Shown: positions 10,641-19,916, numbered from the stretch's first letter. The stretch: DNA of 64,000 nt from Marinomonas flavescens (GCF_004352835.1 NZ_SJSB01000003.1:248001-312000), one strand, 5' to 3'. Notes: a model not told the origin generated them from the sequence alone. A program made the numbers and translations.

Positions 10641-10848
10641 AAAGTACAATCAAATTATTTTCAATTCTTCTAAATTAAGATAATAAAGCACATCACTTTT
10701 TTTAAATCTAGATGAGAGTGAATTTCAATGCAATTTAAATTGGAAAATACAATTTAAATTGACCAATATTATTTAATACTTTTTTTATGGTTTAAATATT
10801 TTCATGCACTATTTTGTTGTGTGTAACTAAATTATGCTCTAGTTTGGA
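10637..10848. other. AT-rich gene-free stretch with twin palindromes
   Basis: No coding frame is supported here. The stretch is strongly AT-rich and contains two identical 12-bp palindromes CAATTTAAATTG at 10731-10742 and 10750-10761, 19 bp apart start to start. The AraC-type gene on the minus strand ends at 10849, so this is its 3' flank. Confidence 0.7.
10731..10761. repeat. Two identical 12-bp palindromes in tandem
   Basis: CAATTTAAATTG occurs twice with a 7-bp spacer; each copy is self-complementary. The 19-bp period places the copies slightly under two helical turns apart, compatible with cooperative dimer binding, but no binding protein can be named. Confidence 0.6.
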
Positions 10849-11682
10849 TCATAAATAATGAAGTTTATTAATATAGTCATCATGTTTTACACTGTTTTTA
10901 TATAGTAAAGGCGTGGTGCTAACCAGCTTCTTGAACTCTTTTTGAAAGTGAGACTGATCGCTAAAACCTAGATCAAAGGCTAAATTTGAAAGCTCAAGGT
11001 GGTCGCTGTGATTGATATTATAAACCGCAGACTGGCAGCGTACGATGCGACTAAAAAGCTTCGGTGATACGCCAATGTCATCAATGAATAAGCGTTGGAT
11101 AGTGCGTCTTGTGTAGCCGGTTAGTGCTTCCATATCTTGTATTTTTATATTGCCGTTATGCTGATAAATACTTTTCATTACTTGGTACGTTGTTGCGGAG
11201 CATTTTCGTGCTTCTTGGTGCCCGTAGAATTGTTCAAAATAGGCGACTTGTTCAGTAAAGCATTCTGTGTTTATTATTTGTTCAAATAATTGATTTATAT
11301 TGGGATTTATTTCATTTAGGGTGTGTTCGTTGCAGACCAGTTCTTGTGCCGACGTGGCTAGAAAATCCGGCATTATGCCGGCAGAAAAACGCACCCCAAA
11401 ATAACGATGACCGCGATTGAATGGTATGCTGGTGGCTTCCAGTGGCGTGCCATATACCTTGGCGCTTGGCCGGCTGCTGTCGCAATCAAAAAGAATATCT
11501 ACACAGCCGTCAGGAATCGCAAAAATAGCCTCATCATCGTCTTTCACCTCAAAGCTGTAAAAATGTGAGATAGACGCATTGCGAGCATTCGAAAGGGAAA
11601 ACTTTTGTGCAGCACTGAGTACCATCCAAGGTTGTTTAGAACGAATGCTTTTTAAATTGGATAACAATTCATGAGTAGACAT
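10849..11682 (-). CDS. AraC family transcriptional regulator
   Basis: The protein has 277 residues. The C-terminal third carries two helix-turn-helix motifs of the AraC type: IQDMEALTGYTRRTIQRLF, then LSNLAFDLGFSDQSHFQKEFKKLVSTTPLLY. The N-terminal part (FAIPDGCVDILFDC, YGVRFSAGIMPDFL) is the ligand-sensing domain seen in the DUF6597-type AraC proteins. It is divergent from the amine-oxidation cassette that starts at 11916, so it probably controls that cassette. No cognate ligand can be read from the sequence. Confidence 0.88.
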   Translation of the reverse strand: MSTHELLSNLKSIRSKQPWMVLSAAQKFSLSNARNASISHFYSFEVKDDDEAIFAIPDGCVDILFDCDSSRPSAKVYGTPLEATSIPFNRGHRYFGVRFSAGIMPDFLATSAQELVCNEHTLNEINPNINQLFEQIINTECFTEQVAYFEQFYGHQEARKCSATTYQVMKSIYQHNGNIKIQDMEALTGYTRRTIQRLFIDDIGVSPKLFSRIVRCQSAVYNINHSDHLELSNLAFDLGFSDQSHFQKEFKKLVSTTPLLYKNSVKHDDYINKLHYL

Positions 11683-11699
11683 ACGTATAACCTGACATT

Positions 11700-11717
11700 T
11701 ATGTAATCTATTACATA
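11700..11717. promoter_or_regulatory. Dyad in the AraC/oxidation-cassette promoter region
   Basis: TATGTAAT (11700-11707) and ATTACATA (11710-11717) form an 18-bp near-continuous palindrome. A second dyad, AATATTA/TAATATT, lies at 11734-11753. Both are in the 233-bp gap between divergent starts and are candidate operators. Confidence 0.4.
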
Positions 11718-11915
11718 TAGCAAATTAAGTGCCAATATTATTTTGGTAATATTTATAGTCTTATGTCCCAAAAATACAATACGAAATAAATCGGTATTAC
11801 TAATATCGAAATGCCTGCTAAACATTCATTTTTATTTTATAGAGCTTGTTAGGTTTCTAAAAAGTAATTTTCGAATTAGCAGAATTTTATTCAATTTTAT
11901 ATTTTGGGTGATGCT

Positions 11916-13055
11916 ATGTCTGACAATACAAAAATCGATTTTATCTATCTTTCTGAACAAGACATGATCAAGGCGGGCGTAACCGATATGCCGACTTGCG
12001 TCGACACCATGGAAGAGATGTTTGCTCTGCTTTATAAGGGTGACTATCGGATGGCTGGAGCCAACAATGATTCCCATGGCGCTATGGTGACATTCCCTGA
12101 GACATCTGACATTCCTAACATGCCTCATCATACGCCAGATCGTCGCTTGATGGCGATGCCGGCGTATCTAGGGGGCGATTACCAAACATGTGGCGTGAAG
12201 TGGTATGGCTCAAACATAGCAAATCGTGAAAGGGGTTTACCACGCTCCATTTTGATGATGACACTAAACGATGTCGATACTGGCGCACCCTTGGCCCATA
12301 TGTCTGCCAATTTATTATCGGCCTATCGCACAGGAGCCGTTCCAGGTGTGGGAGCGCGTCATTTAGCACGTAAAAACTCAAAGGTTATTGGTCTATTAGG
12401 GCCTGGCGTTATGGGAAAAACGTCGGTTGCTGCGTTTATGGCGGTATGTCCGAATATTGATACCTTAAAAGTAAAAGGGCGTGGTCAGAAGAGTTTGGAT
12501 GACTTTTTAACCTGGGTAAATGTCACTTTTCCACAAATCACCAATGTACAAGTGGTGGATACCCTTGAAGAGGTGGTGCGTGATTCAGACATAGTCACTT
12601 ACTGCAACTCAGGTGAAACAGGGGATGTGTCGACTTACCCGATAGTGAAGCGAGAGTGGGTGAAATCAGGGGCGTATATTTCTATGCCTGCCTATTGCCG
12701 ATTAGACGAAGATCTTGAAAAAGACGATGTTCGTAAAATTCTCGACAACCCAGGTCTATACGACGCTTGGTATGAAGAAGCGCCAAAACCGTCTCATATG
12801 TACATTCCTATCATCGGCTGTCGCTTTCTAGATATGGTCGAAGAGGGACTAATGAGTAAAGACAGCCTTGAAGACCTAGGAGCCATAGCGGCTGGTGCTG
12901 CGCCGGGGCGTTTAAATGACGAAGAAATTATCATCTTGTCTGTCGGTGGGTTGCCAACGGAAGACGTGGCATGGGCCACTAAAATTTATCGTAATGCGTT
13001 AGAGAAGAATATTGGTGTGAAATTGAATCTCTGGGATACCCCAGAACTTCGTTAA
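11916..13055 (+). CDS. Ornithine cyclodeaminase/mu-crystallin family protein (tyramine-oxidase-subunit-B-like)
   Basis: The 379-residue protein belongs to the OCD/mu-crystallin NAD(P)-binding family. Visible features are the Rossmann motif VIGLLGPGVMGKTS, the substrate/coenzyme strand MMTLNDVDTGAPLAHMSANLLSAYRTGAVPG (shown here in part of its length), and a conserved GAxxxGRLNDEE-like tail. It is longer than classical cyclodeaminases (about 330-350) and resembles proteins that I recall being annotated as tyramine oxidase subunit B. The ATG at 11916 is chosen over an in-frame TTG at 11904. It heads a four-gene cassette with RidA, an FAD oxidase and a permease, which points to amine or amino-acid oxidation. 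Confidence 0.75.
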   Translation: MSDNTKIDFIYLSEQDMIKAGVTDMPTCVDTMEEMFALLYKGDYRMAGANNDSHGAMVTFPETSDIPNMPHHTPDRRLMAMPAYLGGDYQTCGVKWYGSNIANRERGLPRSILMMTLNDVDTGAPLAHMSANLLSAYRTGAVPGVGARHLARKNSKVIGLLGPGVMGKTSVAAFMAVCPNIDTLKVKGRGQKSLDDFLTWVNVTFPQITNVQVVDTLEEVVRDSDIVTYCNSGETGDVSTYPIVKREWVKSGAYISMPAYCRLDEDLEKDDVRKILDNPGLYDAWYEEAPKPSHMYIPIIGCRFLDMVEEGLMSKDSLEDLGAIAAGAAPGRLNDEEIIILSVGGLPTEDVAWATKIYRNALEKNIGVKLNLWDTPELR

Positions 13056-13135
13056 TTTCATCGTGCAATTGAAGAGTGCATTAAGTGTGTTTTGTGCTCT
13101 TCAGATCATTCTTATTTAACTTATTAGGTAACCCC

Positions 13136-13555
13136 ATGGCGAAAATTATAAAACTAAAAACGGGCTCTAAATTCGAAGAGTCCGCGAGCTATTCCCGACT
13201 TGTAGCCGTTGATAATTGGATTTATGTCTCCAATACAGCGGGCCGCAATCCTGTCAGCAAAGAAATTCCAGACGATTTACTGCAACAAACTCAACAAGTG
13301 TTCGACAACATTGAAGCGGCGTTAGCGTCGGTAGAGGCCTGTTTAGGCGATGTTGTGATGTCTCGAGTCTTTATTCAGAATCCTGCGGACACCATGGCCG
13401 TGATGAACTTTATCGGCACTAAGTTTAAAGGCATTGACCCTGCTACGACGGTAACATCGCCACCATTAGGTTCCAGCGAATATAAGGTTGAATTGGAGGT
13501 GACTGCGTATCGTGGTGCCGCCACAGCGGAGCTTGAAAAGAGACAGCTGTCTTAA
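13136..13555 (+). CDS. RidA family enamine/imine deaminase
   Basis: The 139-residue protein has the RidA/YjgF fold signature: YSRLVAVDNWIYVSNTAGR, DDLLQQTQQVFDNIEAAL, VMSRVFIQNPAD and the C-terminal VELEVTAYRGA. RidA enzymes hydrolyse reactive imines and enamines released by amino-acid oxidases and PLP enzymes. The ATG at 13136 gives the usual length; the frame extends upstream without a plausible start. The position between an OCD-like protein and an FAD oxidase fits removal of the imine product. Confidence 0.9.
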   Translation: MAKIIKLKTGSKFEESASYSRLVAVDNWIYVSNTAGRNPVSKEIPDDLLQQTQQVFDNIEAALASVEACLGDVVMSRVFIQNPADTMAVMNFIGTKFKGIDPATTVTSPPLGSSEYKVELEVTAYRGAATAELEKRQLS

Positions 13556-13618
13556 GCGGCATTCCGTCATGATTGGGCTGAATGGCTTTGGGTATTAAGT
13601 AATGGATAGGGCAAGGGT

Positions 13619-14911
13619 ATGACAAAAACACTCGATAGATTCAATACGACAGATGAACTCCCTGCAGCGACGACGGTGGTGATTATTGGCGGCGGTATTG
13701 TGGGGGTGTCCGCGGCACTGACGTTAGCCGAGCGCAATATTCCAGTTGTATTGATTGAAAAAGGCCATGTGGCGGGTGAACAGTCTTCGCGAAATTTAGG
13801 TTGGGTGCGTAAAACCAGCCGGCATGCGGCAGATATTCCATTGGCGATGGCCGCAGATCGCTTGTGGTCCGAAATGCCAGAGCGTGTGGGTCATTCATTG
13901 GGTTACCAACAAGCAGGAATCATGTTTCTTGCCAAAGACGATGAACAAATGGCAACTCATGAAGCGTGGCTAAACTCGGTGAAGTCGTTTGACCTTGATT
14001 CTACTTTACTAAGTTCTGCACAAGTTGATCAACGCGTTCCAGGTGGAAAAGGGAATTGGGTAGGTGGCATTTATACCGGCTCTGATGGTCGAGCCGAGCC
14101 TTCTGATGCTGTTCCTATGATGGCCAAAGCGGCGATTGAAAAGGGCGCCATTATCATTCAGCACTGCGCCGTTCGTATGTTGTCGACTTCTGGAGGCAAG
14201 GTGAGTGGTGTGGTCACAGAAAAAGGGGAAATTCGCTGTGAACAAGTATTGCTAGCGAGTGGTGCGTGGTCGCGACGCTTTTTAGGGAATCATGGTATCT
14301 CGTTACCGACTCTGCCAGTAATTTGCTCTGTTATGCGTACCAAGCCGATGGAAGGTCCAACGGATATTGCCGTGGGTGCACCGGATTTCTCTTTTAGAAA
14401 ACATCAAGATGGTGGCTTTATCGTCACTCAGCGTGGGGCATTAGATGCGCCTATTACGCTAGACCATTTCACTGTGGGATGGCGTTACTTAGAGCAGTTG
14501 CGTGCTCAACGACGTTTTTTACGTGTATCAATGGGGCGTTATTTCTTTAAAGATTTGGCGCTGAAACGCCGCTGGAAAGCGGACAGTGTTAGCCCATTTG
14601 AGCGTATTCGTACCATGAACCCTGCAGTAAACCCCGCGCTCAATCATGAAGCGATGACGAACCTTCGTGATGCTTGGCCCATTTTCAATAATGCGGAGTT
14701 GGCGGAAGCTTGGGCAGGTCTGATTGACATCACTCCTGACTCAAATCCTGTTATCGATCATGTAAAAGCAATACCAGGACTGACGCTCGCAACGGGTTTT
14801 TCAGGACATGGTTTTGGTACTGGACCTGCTGCCGGACAATTGGCCGCGGACCTTGTATCCAATGCTGCTCCTCTTATTGACCCAAGCCCTTACCGATTTG
14901 ATCGGTTCTGA
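13619..14911 (+). CDS. FAD-dependent oxidoreductase, D-amino-acid-oxidase family
   Basis: The 430-residue protein opens with a Rossmann FAD motif VVIIGGGIVGVSAALTLAER (about 20-39), followed by LIEKGHVAGEQSSRNLGWVR. The C-terminal DITPDSNPVIDHV and GLTLATGFSGHGFGTGP segments close the FAD site as in glycine/sarcosine/D-amino-acid oxidases. It probably oxidises the C-N bond of an amine or amino acid, giving an imine for the neighbouring RidA. The substrate is not deducible from sequence. It is followed by a permease, consistent with an uptake-and-oxidation operon. Confidence 0.88.
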   Translation: MTKTLDRFNTTDELPAATTVVIIGGGIVGVSAALTLAERNIPVVLIEKGHVAGEQSSRNLGWVRKTSRHAADIPLAMAADRLWSEMPERVGHSLGYQQAGIMFLAKDDEQMATHEAWLNSVKSFDLDSTLLSSAQVDQRVPGGKGNWVGGIYTGSDGRAEPSDAVPMMAKAAIEKGAIIIQHCAVRMLSTSGGKVSGVVTEKGEIRCEQVLLASGAWSRRFLGNHGISLPTLPVICSVMRTKPMEGPTDIAVGAPDFSFRKHQDGGFIVTQRGALDAPITLDHFTVGWRYLEQLRAQRRFLRVSMGRYFFKDLALKRRWKADSVSPFERIRTMNPAVNPALNHEAMTNLRDAWPIFNNAELAEAWAGLIDITPDSNPVIDHVKAIPGLTLATGFSGHGFGTGPAAGQLAADLVSNAAPLIDPSPYRFDRF

Positions 14912-14948
14912 AATAGCTAATTTCTATTCATTGAAAAGGAACATTATT

Positions 14949-16352
14949 ATGAGTGACCTTACCGTGACACAAAACGCAAAAATGGCGAGCAGTAATGCCT
15001 TACTAAACTCAAGCTCGAAAAAGATTGGGTTATTGACCATGATGTCGATCTGTATCGGCTTGGTTATTGTACAGGGAGCGATGATCTCTGGTTTACAAGG
15101 GGTAGGGATGGGTGGAACCACCTTTCTATTCGCCATGATGGCAGCACTGTTGATTTCTCAGTGTAATGCCATGAGTTTTGCGGAATTGTCGTTGATGTTT
15201 CCTCAAGAAGGGACATTGGCCACTTATACCCAAAAGGCAATTGGTCATTTTCCAGCGATTGTTGCTGTGTTTGCCGGTTATGTTGTTGTGGCTTGCTTAG
15301 CAATACCGGTAGAAATGTTTTTGGTCGATGCCATGGTAGGTGAGCTATTGCCCGGCGTGTTCCCAGAAAAAGTCATCCCTTTAGCAATTCTTGTTGTGCT
15401 GACTATTACAAATTTGGTCGGAGCGGATGTATTTGCCAAGGTACAGAATGTGCTGGCATTCATTCTTGTAAGTGCGCTAATTATTCTCGGGCTAGTGGCC
15501 ATTACCGGGATAGATCAGCCTCATGCTGTTGTTTCAGGCACCCATGTTAGCTGGGGATTTGATGGCGTTGTCGATGGTAGTTTTATCGGGCTTATTGCTC
15601 TGGCAATGTGGTTATTTGTTGGCGCTGAATATATTTGCCCAATGATTAATGAGGTAAAAGACCCAGTGAAAAATATCCCCAAAGCCATGCAGTTGTCGTT
15701 ATTTGCCATCTTTGGAATATTTGCCTTGTTTGTATATGGTGCGAGTTTATATCTCAATACGGAAACTTTATTGGGATCACCCATTCCGTATTTAGATTAC
15801 TCGAACGCGGTGTTTGGCAAAGCGGGTTTGTTCATTGCGACTATTATGGGACTGGCGGCAACATGCAGTACCATCAATACTATTTTAGCGGCTTTACCGC
15901 GTATGTTGCATGGCATGGCTAAAGATAAACAAGCCTTTCCAGTGTTAAAAGCAACGAACCGTTTCAACACGCCTTGGGTTGGAATAGTGATGATGGCCGT
16001 GTTGTCATCTATTCCTTTTATAGCGCTTGGTATTGATTCACTGATTGTCTTGGTCATTGCCGCGACGACTAGCTACTTATTGGCTTATATCATTGCTCAT
16101 GTGGATGTCATTGTATTGCGTATGCGCATGCCAAAGCATCAACGCCCATACAAGACACCGTTTTATCCGTTGCCTCAGATTCTCGGTATTGCAGCCATGG
16201 TGTATGTAGCGCTGAACAACTCACCCTCTCCTGAAATGACGCAAACGGTCTACAGTATTGCTGGTGGCATGCTGAGTGTGATTTGTTTGATTGCTGCAGT
16301 GTGGGTGAAATTTTATATGAAACGAGATTTGTTTGAAGCAGACATGGATTAA
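14949..16352 (+). CDS. APC family amino acid/amine permease
   Basis: The 467-residue inner-membrane protein has about 12 hydrophobic helices. Typical APC features are the broken first helix [21 protein letters not shown], the E-containing helix [20 protein letters not shown]-like segment with PKNIPKA after it, and a soluble N-terminus rich in Ser/Ala. The ATG at 14949 has AAGGA 8 nt upstream; the longer frame from 14808 overlaps the oxidase gene. It most likely imports the substrate of the oxidase next to it. Confidence 0.88.
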   Translation: MSDLTVTQNAKMASSNALLNSSSKKIGLLTMMSICIGLVIVQGAMISGLQGVGMGGTTFLFAMMAALLISQCNAMSFAELSLMFPQEGTLATYTQKAIGHFPAIVAVFAGYVVVACLAIPVEMFLVDAMVGELLPGVFPEKVIPLAILVVLTITNLVGADVFAKVQNVLAFILVSALIILGLVAITGIDQPHAVVSGTHVSWGFDGVVDGSFIGLIALAMWLFVGAEYICPMINEVKDPVKNIPKAMQLSLFAIFGIFALFVYGASLYLNTETLLGSPIPYLDYSNAVFGKAGLFIATIMGLAATCSTINTILAALPRMLHGMAKDKQAFPVLKATNRFNTPWVGIVMMAVLSSIPFIALGIDSLIVLVIAATTSYLLAYIIAHVDVIVLRMRMPKHQRPYKTPFYPLPQILGIAAMVYVALNNSPSPEMTQTVYSIAGGMLSVICLIAAVWVKFYMKRDLFEADMD

Positions 16353-16372
16353 AGAGTCGAATTTTGAGAGTC

Positions 16373-16411
16373 GCCGCCAGCTTAAATGATGAGTCGCTGG
16401 CGGCTAGCTTT
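16373..16411 (+). terminator. Intrinsic terminator of the oxidation cassette
   Basis: GCCGCCAGC (16373-16381) pairs with GCTGGCGGC (16396-16404), a perfect 9-bp GC-rich stem followed by TAGCTTTTG. The T run is short. It separates the permease from the chemoreceptor gene. Confidence 0.65.
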
Positions 16412-16450
16412 TGTATGCGCTCTGGCGAGTATTCAACACTAAGGATGATT

Positions 16451-17533
16451 ATGCTGTTTGGAACGAAACGAATTAAGTTGCTAGAAAATGAATTAATGGC
16501 CGTTAAAAAAGAAAAACGCTTGCTAGAAGAAGAGGTGTTTTCGCTAAGAGAAAAAAGTGTAGTGCAGGCGCTTGAACAACAAAATTTACCACCAACCAAT
16601 AGTTATTCAGAACAATTTCTTGATGCGAAGCAAGCTGTTTTAGGCCCTGTATTAGACACCATTAATAAAATTTCAGAACGTTTGTTTGATCCGATGAGTG
16701 CGTCTGAAGGGACGAATGGCGATATTGAGAAAAACAAACAAGGGATTGTTACATTAACAAAAGATATGTCTGACATCGCCTTACAAACAAGTCTTAGTTT
16801 GCAAGATATGAACGAGCTTAAAGGCATTGCCGCTGACATAAAAGGTTTTATTGATACGATACAAAGTATTTCTGCACAAACTAATTTACTTGCGTTGAAC
16901 GCCGCTATTGAAGCAGCTCGAGCAGGGGAGCATGGACGTGGTTTTGCGGTCGTCGCTGATGAGGTTAGGTCGTTGGCAAATAAGACTAGGGAATCTAGTG
17001 AAAATATTTCAGCTTTAGTCCAGCGTATTGACGAAAGAACAACCTTAGTCTGTGGGCAAATTGAATTGCTTCATTGTTCATCTCAAAAGGTCAGTGATTC
17101 TAGCTCAGCGTTGGCGGCCTCTTTTCAAAACACCGCGAGTAATATCGCTATGCTTATGGAGTCCGGTTATCAATCGATGGGCTTTGCTCATATGTCCTCT
17201 GCTGTTCTTGAGTTGACTAAATGGCAAACAGAAGTGGTTTTGGCTGTTTCAAAAGGGGATTTATCTGCGCTAAATTTGGATGTTAAAACAACGAAGTTTG
17301 CAGATTGGTACTACCATGGCACTGACAATGAATTTAACTTTCGCTCTCAACCTAGCTATCTGAGTATTGCAGATGAGATGGACTTGTTGAATCAACTGGC
17401 TCAAGAGCTTGGCCGGATACCGAAATCTGACATTGCTCAATTAGTTCAAATTGATCGTGAAATGATGAACCATGTACTGGCCATCCATGACTTTATGCAT
17501 ACGCTTTTGCAGTATTTATTCAAAAACATTTGA
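16451..17533 (+). CDS. Soluble methyl-accepting chemotaxis protein with degenerate CZB domain
   Basis: The 360-residue protein has no transmembrane segments. A short coiled coil (residues 1-60) is followed by the MCP signalling hairpin with the invariant tip [20 protein letters not shown] and [12 protein letters not shown]. The C-terminal 120 residues follow the chemoreceptor zinc-binding (CZB) plan, with KFADWYYHG and [11 protein letters not shown] where CZB proteins have C-x-F-G-x-W-Y and PHxxVH. The cysteine is replaced (Thr about 281) and both late histidines are lost, so zinc binding is doubtful. AAGGA sits 5 nt before the ATG at 16451; upstream in-frame starts overlap the terminator. 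Confidence 0.85.
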   Translation: MLFGTKRIKLLENELMAVKKEKRLLEEEVFSLREKSVVQALEQQNLPPTNSYSEQFLDAKQAVLGPVLDTINKISERLFDPMSASEGTNGDIEKNKQGIVTLTKDMSDIALQTSLSLQDMNELKGIAADIKGFIDTIQSISAQTNLLALNAAIEAARAGEHGRGFAVVADEVRSLANKTRESSENISALVQRIDERTTLVCGQIELLHCSSQKVSDSSSALAASFQNTASNIAMLMESGYQSMGFAHMSSAVLELTKWQTEVVLAVSKGDLSALNLDVKTTKFADWYYHGTDNEFNFRSQPSYLSIADEMDLLNQLAQELGRIPKSDIAQLVQIDREMMNHVLAIHDFMHTLLQYLFKNI

Positions 17534-17757
17534 TCAAAAAAACGCACCCCCTTCACTACATGGATAGATATGTATTTTTGTATGACACTCTTGAGCGTTG
17601 CTTCGGACTTTACTAAATTACATTGTAATGACGACTTTTCTTTTACGTTTTGATGACAAGTTTGGCATCTTATTCCTCTCTCTTTGGTATTGTTTGGCGA
17701 ATTTATCGCCATAATGAAATCTAATAAATCAGTTGAGAAGGGGCTTAAAGAATTATT

Positions 17758-18240
17758 ATGCTGAATCGCAAAAAAGCAGGAATACTAAGTGTTGTTGGGT
17801 TAAGTGCCGTTATTCTGTCGGGAGTGGCCACCAATGCACTTGCAGACACCCAATCATCATTGCCAAAAGCTCATACCACCGCAGCAACGAGTCAACAAAT
17901 TGCGGATAGCATGGCCGCCGATATGGCCAAAAAATTAGATTTGAATGCGGTGACTGAAAAGAAGGTCTCTTCATTGTTTAAAGTAGATGGCGAAAAAATC
18001 CGCACTATGCAAATGCAGCTAGGTGAAAATCGTCATGCGTTGAATGCGCTATCTCCAAAAGATAAAACGTACATGAAGCAAGTGGATAAATTAGCTGAGA
18101 AAAGCGCCGACCTTACTAAGCAATTAACCATTCAATACGCGAAAAGCCGTGCTGAGTTGTATGCATTATTGACCCCAGATCAAATTAAGAAGTTAGAGAA
18201 TTACGGAAAACAAGCACCTAAGCCACCCAAAGAAAGTTGA
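17758..18240 (+). CDS. Spy/CpxP-like periplasmic protein
   Basis: The 160-residue protein has a signal peptide ending at NALA-D (about residue 29). The mature part is helical and charged with a LTPDQIKKLENY segment near the C-terminus, the LTxxQ motif of the Spy/CpxP/heavy-metal-sensor family. Those proteins act as ATP-independent periplasmic chaperones or envelope-stress sensors. Only one clear LTxxQ motif is seen, so the assignment is at superfamily level. AGGGG lies upstream of the ATG. It is monocistronic, with a terminator at 18324. Confidence 0.65.
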   Translation: MLNRKKAGILSVVGLSAVILSGVATNALADTQSSLPKAHTTAATSQQIADSMAADMAKKLDLNAVTEKKVSSLFKVDGEKIRTMQMQLGENRHALNALSPKDKTYMKQVDKLAEKSADLTKQLTIQYAKSRAELYALLTPDQIKKLENYGKQAPKPPKES

Positions 18241-18323
18241 TTTTATAGTTTTAAGCTATGTTTCTTAAAATAGCTTAATTGAGTCAGATTTAAATACATT
18301 ATTCGATTGTTGTTGAGAGTATT

Positions 18324-18353
18324 GCCTCAGTTTGAAAAAACTGGGGCTTTTTT
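18324..18353 (+). terminator. Intrinsic terminator after the Spy-like gene
   Basis: A 10-bp stem (18324-18333 with 18338-18347, one G-U pair) closes a GAAA tetraloop and is followed by six T residues. The flanking TTGTTGAG and the stem sequence resemble the terminator at 10607. Confidence 0.9.
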
Positions 18354-18538
18354 AATGCCAAAGCAGAGGCGATCCATGTCATACAATTCGCATTATGTTT
18401 CCTGTAAGGACGATCTAGATCAATCTTGTGTGAATATTAGACAGCGCAAGCCGAGCAAAAGAGTATGCTAATAGTAGTAATTTATTTATACCTTCCTTAA
18501 AGCCGTAACAGGGGTTCTTTTTATGAAAGAGAGACATT

Positions 18539-19525
18539 ATGGAGTTTAAAGACTATTACAAAATTTTGGGTGTGCCTGAGCAAGCTGATGTCTCGACGAT
18601 AAAATCGAGCTATCGAAAACTCGCTCGAAAATATCATCCCGATGTCAGCAAAGAAAAAGATGCTGAACAGCATTTTAAAGAAGTTGGTGAAGCTTATACC
18701 GTATTAAAAGACGCCGAAAAACGAGCTGAATACGATATGTTGCGTCAGCAAGGGACACGTCAGGCAGATGGTGGATTTAGACCACCGCCAAATTGGCAGA
18801 ATGCTCACGCTGATAATGGCGGGTTTGGTCCAGGAGGGAGTGGCGACTTTAGTGATTTCTTCGATTCAATTTTTGGCGCTCAAGGTGGTGGTTTTCATCA
18901 GGCCGGTGGTTCAGCTCATCGTTCTCAAAGCCACCATTCGGCCAATCATCGCGGGCGCGATATACACCATAAAATCGCCCTGTTTTTAGAAGAAGCCTAT
19001 GAAGGTTGCCAGCGACAATTATCTTTACGGGTTTCTGAACCAGATGAAAATGGTTTTATAAGACAGCGTGATAAAGTACTCAATGTTAAAATTCCTGCAG
19101 GCGTGATGCAGGGCCAGCATATTCGTTTGGCCGGACAGGGCGAAGCGGGTGTTGGTGAAGGTAAAGCAGGTGATTTACTGCTTGAGATTGAATTTGCTCC
19201 GCACCCTTATTTTGCTGTAGATGGAAAAAATATTTTACTTACTTTGCCTATTAGTTGTTGGGAAGCCGCGCTGGGTACGTCAGTAGAAGCACCTACTATC
19301 AGTGGCAAGGTGAAATTGAAAGTGCCTAAAGGCGCCAACAGTGGTAACAAGCTGCGCATTAAAGGCAAAGGCTTGGTTGGCAAAACAGGTGAAAAAGCAG
19401 GCGATCAAATTGTTACACTACAAGTTAGCTTGCCAACTTCACACAGTAGTGAGGCAGAAGCGCTTTATCAGAAGTTATCTGAATGTGAAGCTGATTTTAA
19501 CCCACGCCATGTTTTCGAGGGGTAG
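18539..19525 (+). CDS. cbpA: Curved DNA-binding protein CbpA, class II J-domain co-chaperone
   Basis: The protein has 328 residues. The J domain occupies 1-70 with the HPD tripeptide at 33-35, then a Gly/Phe-rich linker (PNWQ...GFGPGGSGDFSDFF), and two beta-rich substrate-binding domains as in E. coli CbpA. There is no zinc-finger region, which separates it from DnaJ. It stimulates DnaK and can bind curved DNA. It is followed after 3 nt by its modulator gene cbpM. Confidence 0.95.
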   Translation: MEFKDYYKILGVPEQADVSTIKSSYRKLARKYHPDVSKEKDAEQHFKEVGEAYTVLKDAEKRAEYDMLRQQGTRQADGGFRPPPNWQNAHADNGGFGPGGSGDFSDFFDSIFGAQGGGFHQAGGSAHRSQSHHSANHRGRDIHHKIALFLEEAYEGCQRQLSLRVSEPDENGFIRQRDKVLNVKIPAGVMQGQHIRLAGQGEAGVGEGKAGDLLLEIEFAPHPYFAVDGKNILLTLPISCWEAALGTSVEAPTISGKVKLKVPKGANSGNKLRIKGKGLVGKTGEKAGDQIVTLQVSLPTSHSSEAEALYQKLSECEADFNPRHVFEG

Positions 19526-19528
19526 ATT

Positions 19529-19852
19529 ATGTCTAAGTCAGAGATAGTGGTTATCGAGTCTACTCTAAGCGAGCATAGGCTATTCACTTTAGAGGAAGTC
19601 TGTGAGCGATGTGGTTCACATACTGACATCATTATTGAAATGATTGAATACGGAATTGTGGAGCCCATCGAGCGTCCATCTCCTACTATTTGGCATTTTA
19701 ATACGCAAGCAGTGGTCAGATTGCAGCGTGCGCAAAGATTGATGGATGAGTTAGAGCTAAACTTATCGGGTGTTGCTCTTAGTCTTGAATTACTGGATAA
19801 AATTGACGATTTGCAAAATCACATAGCGGTATTGAAAAGTCAGCTGCCTTAA
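19529..19852 (+). CDS. cbpM: Chaperone modulator CbpM
   Basis: The 107-residue MerR-like helix-turn-helix protein begins with FTLEEVCERCGSHTDIIIEMIEYGIVEP and continues with LQRAQRLMDELELNLSGVALSLELLDKIDDL, the CbpM pattern. CbpM binds the CbpA J domain and blocks its interaction with DnaK. AGGGG precedes the ATG and it is operonic with cbpA. Confidence 0.93.
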   Translation: MSKSEIVVIESTLSEHRLFTLEEVCERCGSHTDIIIEMIEYGIVEPIERPSPTIWHFNTQAVVRLQRAQRLMDELELNLSGVALSLELLDKIDDLQNHIAVLKSQLP

Positions 19853-19886
19853 GTTAAATCAAGCCAATAGATTGATGTTGAACTGA

Positions 19887-19916
19887 GCCTCGGTTGTATA
19901 AAACTGGGGCTTTTTT
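19887..19916 (+). terminator. Intrinsic terminator of cbpA-cbpM
   Basis: GCCTCGGTT (19887-19895) pairs with AACTGGGGC (19902-19910, two G-U pairs), followed by six T residues. It is the third member of a family of similar terminators in this window. Confidence 0.88.

Noticed and set aside
14808-14948. N-terminal extension of the APC permease
   Set aside because: It overlaps the end of the FAD oxidase gene in another frame; the start at 14949 has a proper ribosome-binding site.
16108-16599. Minus-strand frame of 163 codons across the permease end and chemoreceptor start
   Set aside because: It overlaps two well-supported genes and the terminator, with low-complexity Ser-rich translation.
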